Origin: Oscillospiraceae bacterium
GTDB taxonomy: Bacteria > Bacillota > Clostridia > Oscillospirales > Acutalibacteraceae
Assembly (NCBI GenBank): GCA_003526845.1
Contig: DPVM01000001.1
Location: 87,126 to 151,125 of the forward strand
Length of the DNA stretch: 64,000 bases
Direction of reading: 5' to 3'
The notes below the pieces were generated by a model that was not told where the DNA came from, searched no databases, and saw only the letters and a program-made list of their open reading frames with translations. Position 1 is the first letter of the stretch, and each line of letters starts with the position of its first letter. The position numbers and the translations under genes were made by a program. Below, piece by piece: positions 1 to 7,711 of the stretch.

Positions 1-696
1 CTCAAACTTGCACTTATGCTTCCTATGGGTATCGGTACTGCAGTAGGTACTCTTCTTGTTAACTTTGTACTTAAAAAGTTCTCAACAAAGAAAACTTACA
101 TTTTGTTCTGTATCTACGGTGCGTCGGCACTTTCGATTTTGTTCCTTGTATCAAAGGGAATCGGTTTCAACAGCAACCTTATCATTCCGTTCCTCATTCT
201 CAACTTCTTCTGCGGTATTCAGCACGGCAACACAAATGTTACACCAAACATTATGATTGCAGACTGTATCGACGAGATGGAATACAAAACAGGCAAGCGT
301 CAAGAGGGTCTTGCATATGCAGGCTACGGCCTTTTCTCAAAGATTGCGTCTGCATTCACAAAATGGCTCGGCCCTGTACTTGTTTACAAGTGGAGCAGCT
401 ATCAATTCTCAACAAACCCGAGCGTTGCATATGCTACACAAGCTGACGCAACACTTAACAAGTTCCTTGCAATTTACACAATCATCCCTGCAATTTTCGT
501 AATTCTTCAGTTTGTTCCTATCCTCTTCTACGATATGGTAGGCGACAAGAAGGACAGAATCACTGCCGCACTTGCCAAGAAGCGTAGCGCAGAGGCAGAG
601 GGCGCCGCATTAGAGGCTGAACTTGCAGAGGCAGCAAAGGAAACCCCAATCGAAACAGACGACTCATCAACCGATGACGAGAGCGTTGCAGAGTAA
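1..696 (+). CDS. GPH-family MFS sugar:cation symporter, C-terminal part (5' end outside window)
   Basis: The reading frame is open to the left edge, so this is the C-terminal part of a longer membrane transporter. Several hydrophobic segments alternate with short loops. The stretch reading DCIDEMEYKTGKRQEG, followed by a glycine-rich helix, matches the loop typical of glycoside-pentoside-hexuronide:cation symporters, which import sugars or glycosides across the cytoplasmic membrane using Na+ or H+. After the last membrane segment comes a cytoplasmic tail of about 45 residues rich in Ala, Glu and Asp, longer than usual for the family. The next gene starts 12 bases downstream and is probably co-transcribed. 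The substrate cannot be told from this fragment. Confidence 0.85.
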   Translation, partial: LKLALMLPMGIGTAVGTLLVNFVLKKFSTKKTYILFCIYGASALSILFLVSKGIGFNSNLIIPFLILNFFCGIQHGNTNVTPNIMIADCIDEMEYKTGKRQEGLAYAGYGLFSKIASAFTKWLGPVLVYKWSSYQFSTNPSVAYATQADATLNKFLAIYTIIPAIFVILQFVPILFYDMVGDKKDRITAALAKKRSAEAEGAALEAELAEAAKETPIETDDSSTDDESVAE

Positions 697-708
697 GGAG
701 GGATAATA

Positions 709-1797
709 ATGGCTGAAACAAAAGAAAAGAAGGGCTTTAAAGCCGGTTTGTATGCTGTTATTGCCGGTGTGCTTGTTGCCGCTATCCTTATTGGCTTGAC
801 TGTATTTGCGTTTACCACAAGATACAACGCCTTCAAGCCGGAAAAGATTGCAACCGAATATATCGACACCATTGTTCAATCGGGCGACGGATACAACGCA
901 TACAAATATTCATTGGTATCAAAAAACCAAAAATACGGCAATTTCATCATCAACACATATATGGCACCCTATGTTAACGACGGCGACGATGTTAAGCAAG
1001 CCGATTTCGTAGGCAAGGGCAACGCCGAGGAGAACAAAAAGTCAAACAAGCTTTACAGTGATATGTTCCAAAAATACGCAGAGCTTGTTGACAAATACGG
1101 ACTTGACGATTACAACGATGTTTTCACAGAATATTTTGCCGCTCTTAAGACAGAAAGAGAAACCGTTTACGGTGACAAATATATGGACACCGAATTTATG
1201 TTCAGTGTTTTTGAATCAAATGTTGCAACATACGGTGACCTTTTGAAGGGCACCGAAAAGAAAATTGCCGACGATAACAAAACTATCCTCACACCCGAAA
1301 CAGAGGGTCTTTATCAAAAGATTTTCGGCAAAGATTACAAGCTCACCGTTTCCGTTAAGGACACAAAGGCACTCAGCGACGCAGAGGTTAAAACCTATGC
1401 AGAGGAATACAAAAAGAGAATTGCTCCGCTTGTTGACGATGCCGAAAAGAGAGCGGACCAATTCGGTCTTAAGGATGTTGACAAGAAACATCAAAACAAA
1501 ACAAACTATATCAACGGTTTTAAAAACCTTGATTCGTCAGACAAGTTTGACGCAGTGAGCGTTTGCACCGCTGAAGTTAAACTTGAAAACGGCACAACAG
1601 TCGGCGAGGTTCAGGTTTATGTTGTTAAAATCGGCAACAGCTGGTATGTTGACGACACAAACACAGACACCTCATCACTTTATAAGCTCGGCGACGGCAC
1701 AAACAGCGTAACACCTGAAGCAATCCTTCAGCAAAAGGCTGTTTACGATAAAGCCAAGGCAGATGCTGACGCTGCAAACGCCAAGAACGAGAAATAA
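709..1797 (+). CDS. Membrane-anchored extracytoplasmic protein of unknown function
   Basis: This 362-residue protein has a short charged N-terminus, one membrane helix at about residues 13-36, and a long hydrophilic remainder predicted to lie outside the cell. The extracellular part is rich in Lys, Asp and Tyr and ends in an Ala/Lys/Asp tail. I recognise no family. A strong GGAGG site sits just before the ATG. The 12-base gap after the sugar symporter and the terminator right behind it show that the two genes form the end of one transcription unit. It may assist the transporter or bind a substrate, but that rests on position alone. Confidence 0.75.
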   Translation: MAETKEKKGFKAGLYAVIAGVLVAAILIGLTVFAFTTRYNAFKPEKIATEYIDTIVQSGDGYNAYKYSLVSKNQKYGNFIINTYMAPYVNDGDDVKQADFVGKGNAEENKKSNKLYSDMFQKYAELVDKYGLDDYNDVFTEYFAALKTERETVYGDKYMDTEFMFSVFESNVATYGDLLKGTEKKIADDNKTILTPETEGLYQKIFGKDYKLTVSVKDTKALSDAEVKTYAEEYKKRIAPLVDDAEKRADQFGLKDVDKKHQNKTNYINGFKNLDSSDKFDAVSVCTAEVKLENGTTVGEVQVYVVKIGNSWYVDDTNTDTSSLYKLGDGTNSVTPEAILQQKAVYDKAKADADAANAKNEK

Positions 1798-1810
1798 TAA
1801 AACATAACCC

Positions 1811-1843
1811 AAAACACCTCGGATTTCTCCGAGGTGTTTTTTG
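1811..1843 (+). terminator. Rho-independent terminator after the symporter operon
   Basis: A perfect 12-base-pair stem (AAAACACCTCGG with its complement) closes a short loop and is followed by a T run. It begins 13 bases past the stop of the membrane-anchored protein. Confidence 0.93.
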
Positions 1844-1883
1844 ATTAACATTGTTGTTTTTTCATAATCTATCTGCATTGCGC

Positions 1884-1915
1884 TCGTAGGGGCGAACTGA
1901 GGTTGCACCTACAAT
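1884..1915. repeat. Short interspersed palindromic repeat, copy 1
   Basis: An imperfect palindrome built around GTAGGGGCGAACTG and its partner TGCACCTAC, in the non-coding gap between two convergent genes. Related palindromes occur near 22066 and 46543. The copy near 46543 also shares the sequence to its left (a variant of TCATAATCTATCTGCATT), so the repeated unit is longer than the palindrome. Confidence 0.6.
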
Positions 1916-1982
1916 CATTTAATTTATTACTTATATAAAAATATAATCGTTCCTCCGATTAAACACACCGAACACAAATCAC

Positions 1983-3323
1983 CTATGCGGTTTTAACTTT
2001 GACCGAACGCTTATAAATGAAGAACGCACAAACAGCTGTGATAAGCTCGGCAATCCAAAAGGCATGCCAAACACCGGTTGCGCCGAAAACACGGCTCAGC
2101 AAAAATGCCGCCGGAACAATAACAATCATATAGCGCATAAGCGAAATGATGAGTGACGGAACGCCCTTGTTAAGCCCCTCGAGCGCACCCGACGATGTGA
2201 CGGAAACTGCCGAAACAACAAAGCCGCCGCTTATGATTCGCAGCGCCGTTGCACCGCAGGCGATTGTATCGGCGTTCGTTGTGAACAAGCCGATGAGCCT
2301 GTCGGGAATCGCAAGACAAATAACTGTGCCGACAAGCATAATCACCGCGCTGAGCGAAAGCACAACGGTGTATATTTTTTTAACGCGCTTATATTCCCTT
2401 GCGCCGTAATTGTAGCCGATGAGCGGTCTCATTCCCTGCACAAGTCCGTTTGCGGTGAGATAAAGAAATGTTTGAAGCTTGTAATAAACGCCGAGAACAA
2501 ACACATAAGTTTGCGAAAACGCCGCAAAAATCGCATTGAGCGAGGAAATAAGAATTGACGGAAGCGCAAGATTGAGAATTGCCGGAACACCGATTGCGTA
2601 AAGCTTGCCTATCATGCTTTTATCGGGCTTAAAATATTTTTTTCTGATTTTAACGCTGATGGGTCTTGTAAAATAAACAACAAGATAAATCGCAAGGGTG
2701 ACGGTTTGACCGATTCCCGTTGCAAGCGCCGCACCCTCAATATTCATTTTTGGAAACGGACCGATGCCGAAAATAAGCAACGGGTCGAGAATGATATTAA
2801 CTATACAGCCTGCCATAAGCGCAATCATCGTGACTTTCATATTGCCAACGGATTGGAACACCTTTTCAAACACGAGTCCAAGATTAATTATAATCGAAAA
2901 TCCGAAAACGATTGTCGAATAGCGAACGCCGAGGTCGATAATCTGCGCATTGTCGGTATATCTTGCCATAAACCAAGGCATAATCGCAATACAAGCAACG
3001 GTGAACAAAATGCCGTGAACAACGCTAAGCAAAATGCCCTGAGTTGCCGCCTTATCCGCCTTGTCCCTATACCCTGCGCCGAGATGAACGGCGATAACGG
3101 CATTGATACCGACGCCGAAACCGATTGCAACGGCATTAACAAAGTTTTGAACAGGATAAACAAGCGAAAGCGCGGTCATTGCGTCCTCGCTGATTTTTGC
3201 GACAAAATAGCTGTCGATAATATTATAAAGCGCGTTGACAAGCATTGAAATCACCATCGGAAGCGACATTGACAAAACAAGCCCGAGCACCGGTTTTTCT
3301 TTCATAAAGCTTTCGTCTCTCAT
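1983..3323 (-). CDS. MATE-family multidrug/metabolite efflux transporter
   Basis: A 446-residue polytopic protein with about twelve hydrophobic segments, the usual MATE length. The N-terminal pattern LSMSLPMVISMLVNALYN followed by DSYFVAKISEDAMTAL is the hallmark first-helix region of MATE exporters, which expel cationic compounds using Na+ or H+ gradients. The C-terminus is short and basic. The ATG at 3323 has only a weak upstream site; a second in-frame ATG six codons in is a possible alternative start. It stands alone, downstream of a minus-strand terminator that separates it from the riboswitch-controlled gene. The substrate is unknown. Confidence 0.9.
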   Translation of the reverse strand: MRDESFMKEKPVLGLVLSMSLPMVISMLVNALYNIIDSYFVAKISEDAMTALSLVYPVQNFVNAVAIGFGVGINAVIAVHLGAGYRDKADKAATQGILLSVVHGILFTVACIAIMPWFMARYTDNAQIIDLGVRYSTIVFGFSIIINLGLVFEKVFQSVGNMKVTMIALMAGCIVNIILDPLLIFGIGPFPKMNIEGAALATGIGQTVTLAIYLVVYFTRPISVKIRKKYFKPDKSMIGKLYAIGVPAILNLALPSILISSLNAIFAAFSQTYVFVLGVYYKLQTFLYLTANGLVQGMRPLIGYNYGAREYKRVKKIYTVVLSLSAVIMLVGTVICLAIPDRLIGLFTTNADTIACGATALRIISGGFVVSAVSVTSSGALEGLNKGVPSLIISLMRYMIVIVPAAFLLSRVFGATGVWHAFWIAELITAVCAFFIYKRSVKVKTA

Positions 3324-3361
3324 AATTCACCATAACCTTTCAAACAATAAACTGTAACAAC

Positions 3362-3396
3362 AAAAAAATCACACGGCAGAAAGACTCTGTCGTGTG
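3362..3396 (-). terminator. Rho-independent terminator, minus strand
   Basis: Read on the minus strand, an 11-base-pair stem (CACACGACAGA pairing with TCTGCCGTGTG, one G-T pair) is followed by a run of T residues. It lies downstream of the 118-residue gene and ahead of the MATE gene. Confidence 0.8.
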
Positions 3397-3508
3397 GCGA
3401 AAAGATGATAATATCCGGAAAAATCCACTGCAATGTTTTCGTTATTTATTGCTTTATTATATCAACATATTTTCATTTGTCAAGACTGCCGTGTTTTATG
3501 TGTTAATA

Positions 3509-3865
3509 TTACACGCTTATCTGTGTGATTATATAATCATCTGCACCGCGCAAATATGCGGCATAATCAACGCGAACAAGCTTGCATTCGCTTTTGCCGT
3601 CATCGAAATCACGAATAAAAGTTACCATATTCTCATATTCAGGATGTCTGAATGCCATGTAACCAAAACTTCCGACATAACTTATTTCAAAATTTCGCTT
3701 GAGTGAAAAAAGTGAGGAAGTTTTAGCCTTGCTCGGGCGACGATTTCCGCTGAACACAAACCCTTCAGCCTCGGCATTTTTTAAAAAAAGCCTTGCAACG
3801 CTCTTGTCCGGAGTATAAACATAAACATCTCCGTTCAAATCCAACAATTCTCTTACAGTTCTCAT
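3509..3865 (-). CDS. Small protein of unknown function controlled by a SAM-type riboswitch
   Basis: A 118-residue, soluble, mixed-charge protein with no signal peptide or membrane segment. I recognise no family. Visible features are an N-terminal stretch TVRELLDLNGDVYVYTPD, a central AEAEGFVFSGNRRP, the segment YVGSFGYMAFRHPEYENM, and a C-terminal VRVDYAAYLRGADDY. The start has a good site (AAAGGAG, eight bases before ATG). Its leader is a SAM-I-clan aptamer followed by an intrinsic terminator, with one clear promoter, so it is a monocistronic riboswitch-controlled gene. In this family of riboswitches high SAM normally stops transcription, so a role in methionine, SAM or sulfur metabolism is inferred. 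Nothing in the protein itself shows a catalytic motif. Confidence 0.8.
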   Translation of the reverse strand: MRTVRELLDLNGDVYVYTPDKSVARLFLKNAEAEGFVFSGNRRPSKAKTSSLFSLKRNFEISYVGSFGYMAFRHPEYENMVTFIRDFDDGKSECKLVRVDYAAYLRGADDYIITQISV

Positions 3866-3901
3866 AAAATTGCTCCTTTAACACATTTATGTAAAGAGTG
3901 C

Positions 3902-3929
3902 AAAAAAGCTCCCATAAAATTATGGGAGC
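3902..3929 (-). terminator. Riboswitch expression-platform terminator
   Basis: On the minus strand a perfect nine-base-pair stem (GCTCCCATA / TATGGGAGC) with a four-base loop is followed by TTTTTTG. The CCCAT of its 5' arm is complementary to the ATGGG that forms the 3' strand of aptamer helix P1, giving a direct terminator/antiterminator choice. Confidence 0.85.
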
Positions 3930-3970
3930 AAAAGGAGATTTAATATGAGCTACAAGCTCATAGTAATCAA

Positions 3971-4059
3971 ATATTTCCCATCGTTCAAGCCTTAGCACCT
4001 TGCAAAATGCAGGTTGCTGTGCGGTCGCAGGGCTTGTCCCTCTCGCACTCTTTATGGTA
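3971..4059 (-). ncRNA. SAM-I-clan (S-box-like) riboswitch aptamer
   Basis: Read on the minus strand: helix P1 (ACCAT with ATGGG), P2a (GTGC with GCAC), an internal loop reading GAGA opposite TGCGACC, P2b (GGG with CCC), then the hallmark GCAACC, P3 (CCTGC with GCAAGG) and the conserved GGTGCTAAG. The P2 loop CAAGCC is complementary to GGCTTG just 3' of P3, which would form the family pseudoknot. No P4 helix is visible, unlike classical S-boxes and more like the SAM-I/IV variant group. The RNA starts essentially at P1. It precedes a terminator and the 118-residue gene. Confidence 0.8.
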
Positions 4060-4064
4060 ATTTA

Positions 4065-4093
4065 ATTATATGGTATAAAAATATATTTGTCTA
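4065..4093 (-). promoter_or_regulatory. Sigma-A promoter for the SAM riboswitch transcript
   Basis: On the minus strand TAGACA and TATAAT are separated by 17 bases. Predicted transcription starts around 4058, at the first base of aptamer helix P1. Confidence 0.8.
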
Positions 4094-4126
4094 TAGCTAT
4101 TCAAGCGGCGTCCTGTAAGTCGGACA

Positions 4127-4822
4127 TTACCAAGCAAAATAATCCTTTACGAGTTCAATATCCCCACTTTTTAAGCTTTCAAGTTCGTTTTCACTCTTGA
4201 AACGGCACAAAACACATCGTGAGTAAATTATTATGTTCTTTTCGGGGATTTTGCAAAGCGGCTTGAATTTTTTCAAATTATCTTGTTTTAACTTTTTAGC
4301 TTCTGCAATTTTATCATAAACAACAGCTACATTTTCGGCTAAAGGAATAAATTCAAGATCAATGTCGCCGTCTTGAAGAGCCAAAGAACTATTACCGTTG
4401 ATAAATTTTTTTAAATTTAGCAAATCATCGTCGGCACAAACTTCCGTTATTACACGATTGCCGTAAAAAGCTTGTGCAAGAATAGTCGCTAATTTGCGTT
4501 TGGGCGTCTCGGGCCTCTGAGGGCATTGAGTCGGTTGCGGCGGTTCATCTGCCGTCGGAGATTCAAAAACAATTTCGCCCTCGTAGCTGAAATCCGAAAA
4601 AGAGATTACACCGTCCCACGGCGCACGATAAACTCTGACAATGTCGAACAAATCGTCACCGTCGAGCGATGTTAAATCATCGTTAAACATACAATCGATT
4701 TCGTCATATCCGCAACTTTGATATATAATTGCGCCTTTTTCGGCTACAACTACACCTGCAAGTCCATTCCTCAAAATAATAAAATCACCTGTTTTCAAAT
4801 CGTTTTTAGTAAATGTTTTCAT
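4127..4822 (-). CDS. Two-part protein of unknown function with an MKTFTKNDLKTGD N-terminus
   Basis: The start at 4822 is chosen because AAAGGAG lies about ten bases upstream; an in-frame ATG at 4876 has no such site. The 231-residue product has an N-terminal part of about 90 residues (FTKNDLKTGDFIILRNG ... FDIVRVYR) resembling a small domain I associate with uncharacterised proteins of gut Clostridia and their phages. A Pro/Gln-rich linker follows, then a C-terminal part of about 110 residues that is Lys-rich and carries a CVLC pair near its end. There is no signal peptide or membrane helix. It follows the XRE-type regulator on the same strand with a 99-base gap containing strong dyads. Function unknown. 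Confidence 0.7.
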   Translation of the reverse strand: MKTFTKNDLKTGDFIILRNGLAGVVVAEKGAIIYQSCGYDEIDCMFNDDLTSLDGDDLFDIVRVYRAPWDGVISFSDFSYEGEIVFESPTADEPPQPTQCPQRPETPKRKLATILAQAFYGNRVITEVCADDDLLNLKKFINGNSSLALQDGDIDLEFIPLAENVAVVYDKIAEAKKLKQDNLKKFKPLCKIPEKNIIIYSRCVLCRFKSENELESLKSGDIELVKDYFAW

Positions 4823-4826
4823 TAAT

Positions 4827-4897
4827 AAAATCTCCTTTGTTATAATGTCAACAGCAGTTCTCTGTTGTGAATCCATTATATCAAAGGAGATTGTTTT
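4827..4897 (-). promoter_or_regulatory. Leader hairpin that can sequester the ribosome-binding site
   Basis: A large imperfect inverted repeat. On the minus strand AATCTCCTTTGATATAATG upstream is complementary to CATTATAACAAAGGAGATT downstream, with an inner CAACAG/CTGTTG stem. The AAAGGAGA ribosome-binding site of the 4127-4822 gene lies in the 3' arm and would be paired. Both arms also carry TATAAT-like hexamers, so a DNA-level operator role is an alternative. Confidence 0.6.
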
Positions 4898-4901
4898 TCA
4901 C

Positions 4902-4918
4902 TGCTACCGACAGTAGCA
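4902..4918. promoter_or_regulatory. Perfect six-base dyad, possible operator
   Basis: TGCTAC and GTAGCA flank a five-base spacer in the gap just after the XRE-type gene. On the minus strand no T run follows, so it does not read as a terminator for that gene. On the plus strand TTTTTA follows, but there is no plus-strand gene upstream. Confidence 0.4.
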
Positions 4919-4921
4919 TTT

Positions 4922-5389
4922 TTATTTACAAAGCGTTTTTATATTGTGCCTATAAAGCTCATCGTCAATTTGAGCAAGGGACAAACCTTTGCTCAGTCCA
5001 AACCAAATAATAACATCGCGACTTCTGCGCACATAAAGCGGTTGGCAACCGGAAATTTTAAGCAGCTCCTGCGTTTCGTCAACCGTGGCATGGCAAACAA
5101 TGCATATTTTTAAAAGCGTGTCGCGTGACGGATTGCTTTTTTTGCCGTTTTGAATCAAACCGACATATCCGCTTGCGAGTCCTGCCTCTTCAGATACGGA
5201 TGATGCTTTTTTGTTGTATTTTTCAAGCATACGGAAAACGCAATTTGCGATATCATTAGCTGAAGAAAGCATTTCATGAGAAAAAACCTTTTCAAATTCG
5301 TCATATGTGTTAAATTTATCAAGCATCTCTTCTATTCTTATTGAAGAAAATTGATGGGGAAAAAATGAATATTTGCTGTTTTTGTCCAT
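4922..5389 (-). CDS. XRE-type helix-turn-helix regulator
   Basis: The start at 5389 is preferred: GGAG lies nine bases upstream and the promoter at 5420-5448 puts the transcript start near 5413, downstream of the longer open frame. The 155-residue protein has an N-terminal part of about 45 residues of unknown fold, then a helix-turn-helix of the Cro/C1 type at about residues 52-113 (ASSVSEEAGLASGYVGLIQNG is the helix-turn-helix core). A basic C-terminal segment containing YVRRSRDVII follows. It probably binds DNA; the dyads just downstream in front of the 4127-4822 gene are candidate sites. Moderate confidence in the class, low in the target. Confidence 0.75.
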   Translation of the reverse strand: MDKNSKYSFFPHQFSSIRIEEMLDKFNTYDEFEKVFSHEMLSSANDIANCVFRMLEKYNKKASSVSEEAGLASGYVGLIQNGKKSNPSRDTLLKICIVCHATVDETQELLKISGCQPLYVRRSRDVIIWFGLSKGLSLAQIDDELYRHNIKTLCK

Positions 5390-5419
5390 ATCAGAACACT
5401 CCAAATAAATAGTAACATA

Positions 5420-5448
5420 ATTATATCTCACCTTTTCGAATTTAGCAA
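5420..5448 (-). promoter_or_regulatory. Promoter of the XRE-type regulator
   Basis: On the minus strand TTGCTA and TATAAT are 17 bases apart. Predicted start is about 24 bases ahead of the chosen ATG. Confidence 0.7.
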
Positions 5449-5463
5449 CATAAAACATTAATA

Positions 5464-5503
5464 ACAAAAAGCAACCCAAAGTCATAAACAAACTCGGGTT
5501 GCT
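5464..5503 (-). terminator. Terminator after cstA
   Basis: A GCAACCC/GGGTTGC stem. On the minus strand it is followed by TTTTTG and lies just past the cstA stop. T-rich sequence on the other side means it could also work on the plus strand. Confidence 0.7.
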
Positions 5504-5525
5504 TTATTTTTTATTGTACTATGTA

Positions 5526-7304
5526 TTATTTTTCTGAGTTTGCAGATACTGCGGCGGGCTGAGTCTCTGCCGTTTCGACAGCGGCTGTCGGTGTTGACGA
5601 ATCATCTTCGTCGTTGCCGTCCTTTTGACTGCCGCGCTTGCTGCGAACATATGTCTTGAACGAGTTGACAACAATGATAAGCGCAAGAACGATGATGCAA
5701 ATTGCAACAACAAGTTGAAGGATTGATGCGAACAAATCAGTACCTGTCGAAATTGCCTTAACAAGTGCAATTACACGCTGAACAAGAGCGGTGAATGTAA
5801 CACAAATCATAACAATCATCGGAGGGAAGAGCATCTTGTTGCTTCTGCCTGTAACCTTGAGGAATATACAAAGTGTGATGAGAACAAGTGCGCTGAGCAA
5901 CTGGTTTGCAGAGCCAAACAACGGCCATATTGCCTGATAGCCGACCTTTGTGAGAACAAATCCGCAAAGAAGAGTGATGATTGTTGCAAAATAAGGATTG
6001 CAAAGCACCTTTCTCCAAGTTTCCGCATGCTCCATATCGTCAACGCTGAAAATCTCTTGGAAGCACATTTTACCGATACGGGCAACGGCATCCAATGTTG
6101 TAAGAGCAAGTGCCGAAACGCACATTGTCATAAATACGGTTGCAACTGAAACAGGCATACCCATTTCCTCAAAGAATCCGGCAACGCCGCGGCTGAAGAT
6201 TTGGAACGGAGTGCCGTCAGCCGGAACACCGCTCTTTGATGCAGCCGCACCTGCAACGCAAAGAGCCAAAACAGCAAGCAAGCTTTCAAGAATCATTGCG
6301 CCGTAGCCAACCTTGAGCATATCTTTTTCGTTAGCGATTGTTTTTGACGATGTGCCGGATGATACAAGGCTGTGGAAGCCCGAAACGGCACCACACGCAA
6401 CTGTTACAAACAAAATCGGGAACATTGTGCCGAGCTTTGCGTTGTTAAAGCCTGTGTAAGCCGGCAAATTCATTGTCGGGTGACCGATAATAAGACCGAC
6501 AACAGCGCCGGCAATCATACAAACAAACATAATCGTTGTCATAAAGTCACGCGGCTGTTTCATAAGCCAAATCGGCATAATTGCGGCAACAAAGATATAT
6601 GCAAATACAACATAGCTCCAAGCGTCCTTGCCGAGTGTAATCGGGCAGACAATGCCGATTGCAAACGATGCAACGATAAATACAACGCCGAGAACAAACT
6701 CTTTCCAACCGGAAATATTGAATTTCTTTTGAAGCAAACCGAAGATAACGGCAAATACCATAAACATAATTGATACCATACCTGCCGAGCCGTTTGCAGC
6801 GGCTGCCGGAAGTTTTACGCCGGTGTCTGCGTCAAAGGCTGTGAATGTGCCTGAAACCATATCGGCGAAAACCGCGATAACAAGCAATGAGAACAACCAG
6901 CAGAAAATTGTGAAAAGCTTTCTGCCGAGCTTGCCGATATACTGCTCAATGAGCATACCCATTGATTTGCCCTTGTTTTTAACAGACGCATAAAGCGCAC
7001 CGAAGTCGGTAACAGCGCCGAAGAAAACGCCGCCGATTAAAATCCAAAGCAAAACCGGAACCCAGCCAAAAACGGCTGCCTGAATTGCGCCGGTAACAGG
7101 GCCTGCGCCCGCGATTGATGAAAATTGATGGCTGAAAACAGTCCATCCGTTTGTAGGAACATAGTCCTTGCCGTCATTATACTTTACAGCCGGAGTTTCT
7201 GCATTAGGGTCGATGCCCCATTTATTCGCAATACGGCGACCGTAAAAGACATAGGCAAGTGCAAGAACTACCATTGCAATCAATACAATTACTAATGTGT
7301 TCAT
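5526..7304 (-). CDS. cstA: CstA-family transporter (carbon starvation / peptide-pyruvate type)
   Basis: A 592-residue polytopic protein with about sixteen hydrophobic segments. The N-terminal YVFYGRRIANKWGIDPN and the WTVFSHQFSSIAGAGPVTG motif are characteristic of the CstA family, whose members import peptides or pyruvate during nutrient limitation. The C-terminal tail of about 50 residues is hydrophilic, with Thr/Ala/Glu-rich sequence. AAAAGGAG precedes the ATG. A long T-box leader with a probable leucine (CUC) specifier lies directly upstream, so expression should rise when the cognate tRNA is uncharged. This favours a role in amino-acid or peptide uptake over pyruvate. The family is certain; the substrate is inferred. 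Confidence 0.9.
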   Translation of the reverse strand: MNTLVIVLIAMVVLALAYVFYGRRIANKWGIDPNAETPAVKYNDGKDYVPTNGWTVFSHQFSSIAGAGPVTGAIQAAVFGWVPVLLWILIGGVFFGAVTDFGALYASVKNKGKSMGMLIEQYIGKLGRKLFTIFCWLFSLLVIAVFADMVSGTFTAFDADTGVKLPAAAANGSAGMVSIMFMVFAVIFGLLQKKFNISGWKEFVLGVVFIVASFAIGIVCPITLGKDAWSYVVFAYIFVAAIMPIWLMKQPRDFMTTIMFVCMIAGAVVGLIIGHPTMNLPAYTGFNNAKLGTMFPILFVTVACGAVSGFHSLVSSGTSSKTIANEKDMLKVGYGAMILESLLAVLALCVAGAAASKSGVPADGTPFQIFSRGVAGFFEEMGMPVSVATVFMTMCVSALALTTLDAVARIGKMCFQEIFSVDDMEHAETWRKVLCNPYFATIITLLCGFVLTKVGYQAIWPLFGSANQLLSALVLITLCIFLKVTGRSNKMLFPPMIVMICVTFTALVQRVIALVKAISTGTDLFASILQLVVAICIIVLALIIVVNSFKTYVRSKRGSQKDGNDEDDSSTPTAAVETAETQPAAVSANSEK

Positions 7305-7357
7305 AACAATTTCTCCTTTTCTTCTTACTCAAAATTATATTCACAACCAAATGCGGC

Positions 7358-7417
7358 AAAAAAATAAGCCCTCGTCTTTAAACGGCAATCCTTTTTGGAT
7401 TACCATGCAAAGACGAA
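7358..7417 (-). terminator. T-box leader terminator
   Basis: On the minus strand CCTTCGTCTTTG pairs with TAAAGACGAGGG around an inner stem (AATCC/GGATT), followed by TTATTTTTTTG. It lies 3' of the T-box motif, as expected for transcription attenuation. Confidence 0.85.
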
Positions 7418-7705
7418 GGCAAAACTGCACTGCGAACTGCGCCGTTGCAGTTAAAACTTCCGCGTTACCACTTTGCTTGCCGACTGAAAGCCGACCGCTC
7501 AATCGCCGCCCAAAATCATCGGATGGCGTGCCCGTTAACGGTGGGAACCGATTTTGACTACTGAGCAAAAATGCCGTTGACCAAAACTGCTTGCAGGTGA
7601 GGGCTCTGCCGTGCCTTGTTACCGTCTTGCACTGCCGACGGCTTTCTGAAAGCGGTGATACGAAGAGTCATTTCCTGTTCGTTGCATTTGATTGTGTTTT
7701 TTATT
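7358..7705 (-). ncRNA. T-box riboswitch upstream of cstA, probable Leu (CUC) specifier
   Basis: On the minus strand the T-box core AAGTGGTAACGCGG is at 7474-7460, just before the terminator. Upstream, stem I can be drawn. A CAGG/CCTG basal helix and a CTCT/AGAG helix enclose a specifier loop with AAATGA on its 5' side and CCCTCA on its 3' side. The distal stem-loop is GCCGTCGGCAGTGCAAGACGGT. Taking the codon followed by A gives CUC (7601-7599), leucine. The UGGU in the T-box would pair with an ACCA tRNA end, consistent with tRNA-Leu. Stem II/III details were not modelled. Confidence 0.85.
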
Positions 7706-7711
7706 GACTTC

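Noticed and set aside
2706..3248. 180-codon plus-strand frame opposite the MATE gene
   Set aside because: Antisense shadow; no ribosome-binding site and no recognisable domain.
4823..4876. Upstream in-frame ATG that would lengthen the 4127-4822 protein by 18 residues
   Set aside because: No ribosome-binding site precedes it, and it is inside the arm of the leader hairpin; the ATG at 4822 has AAAGGAG.
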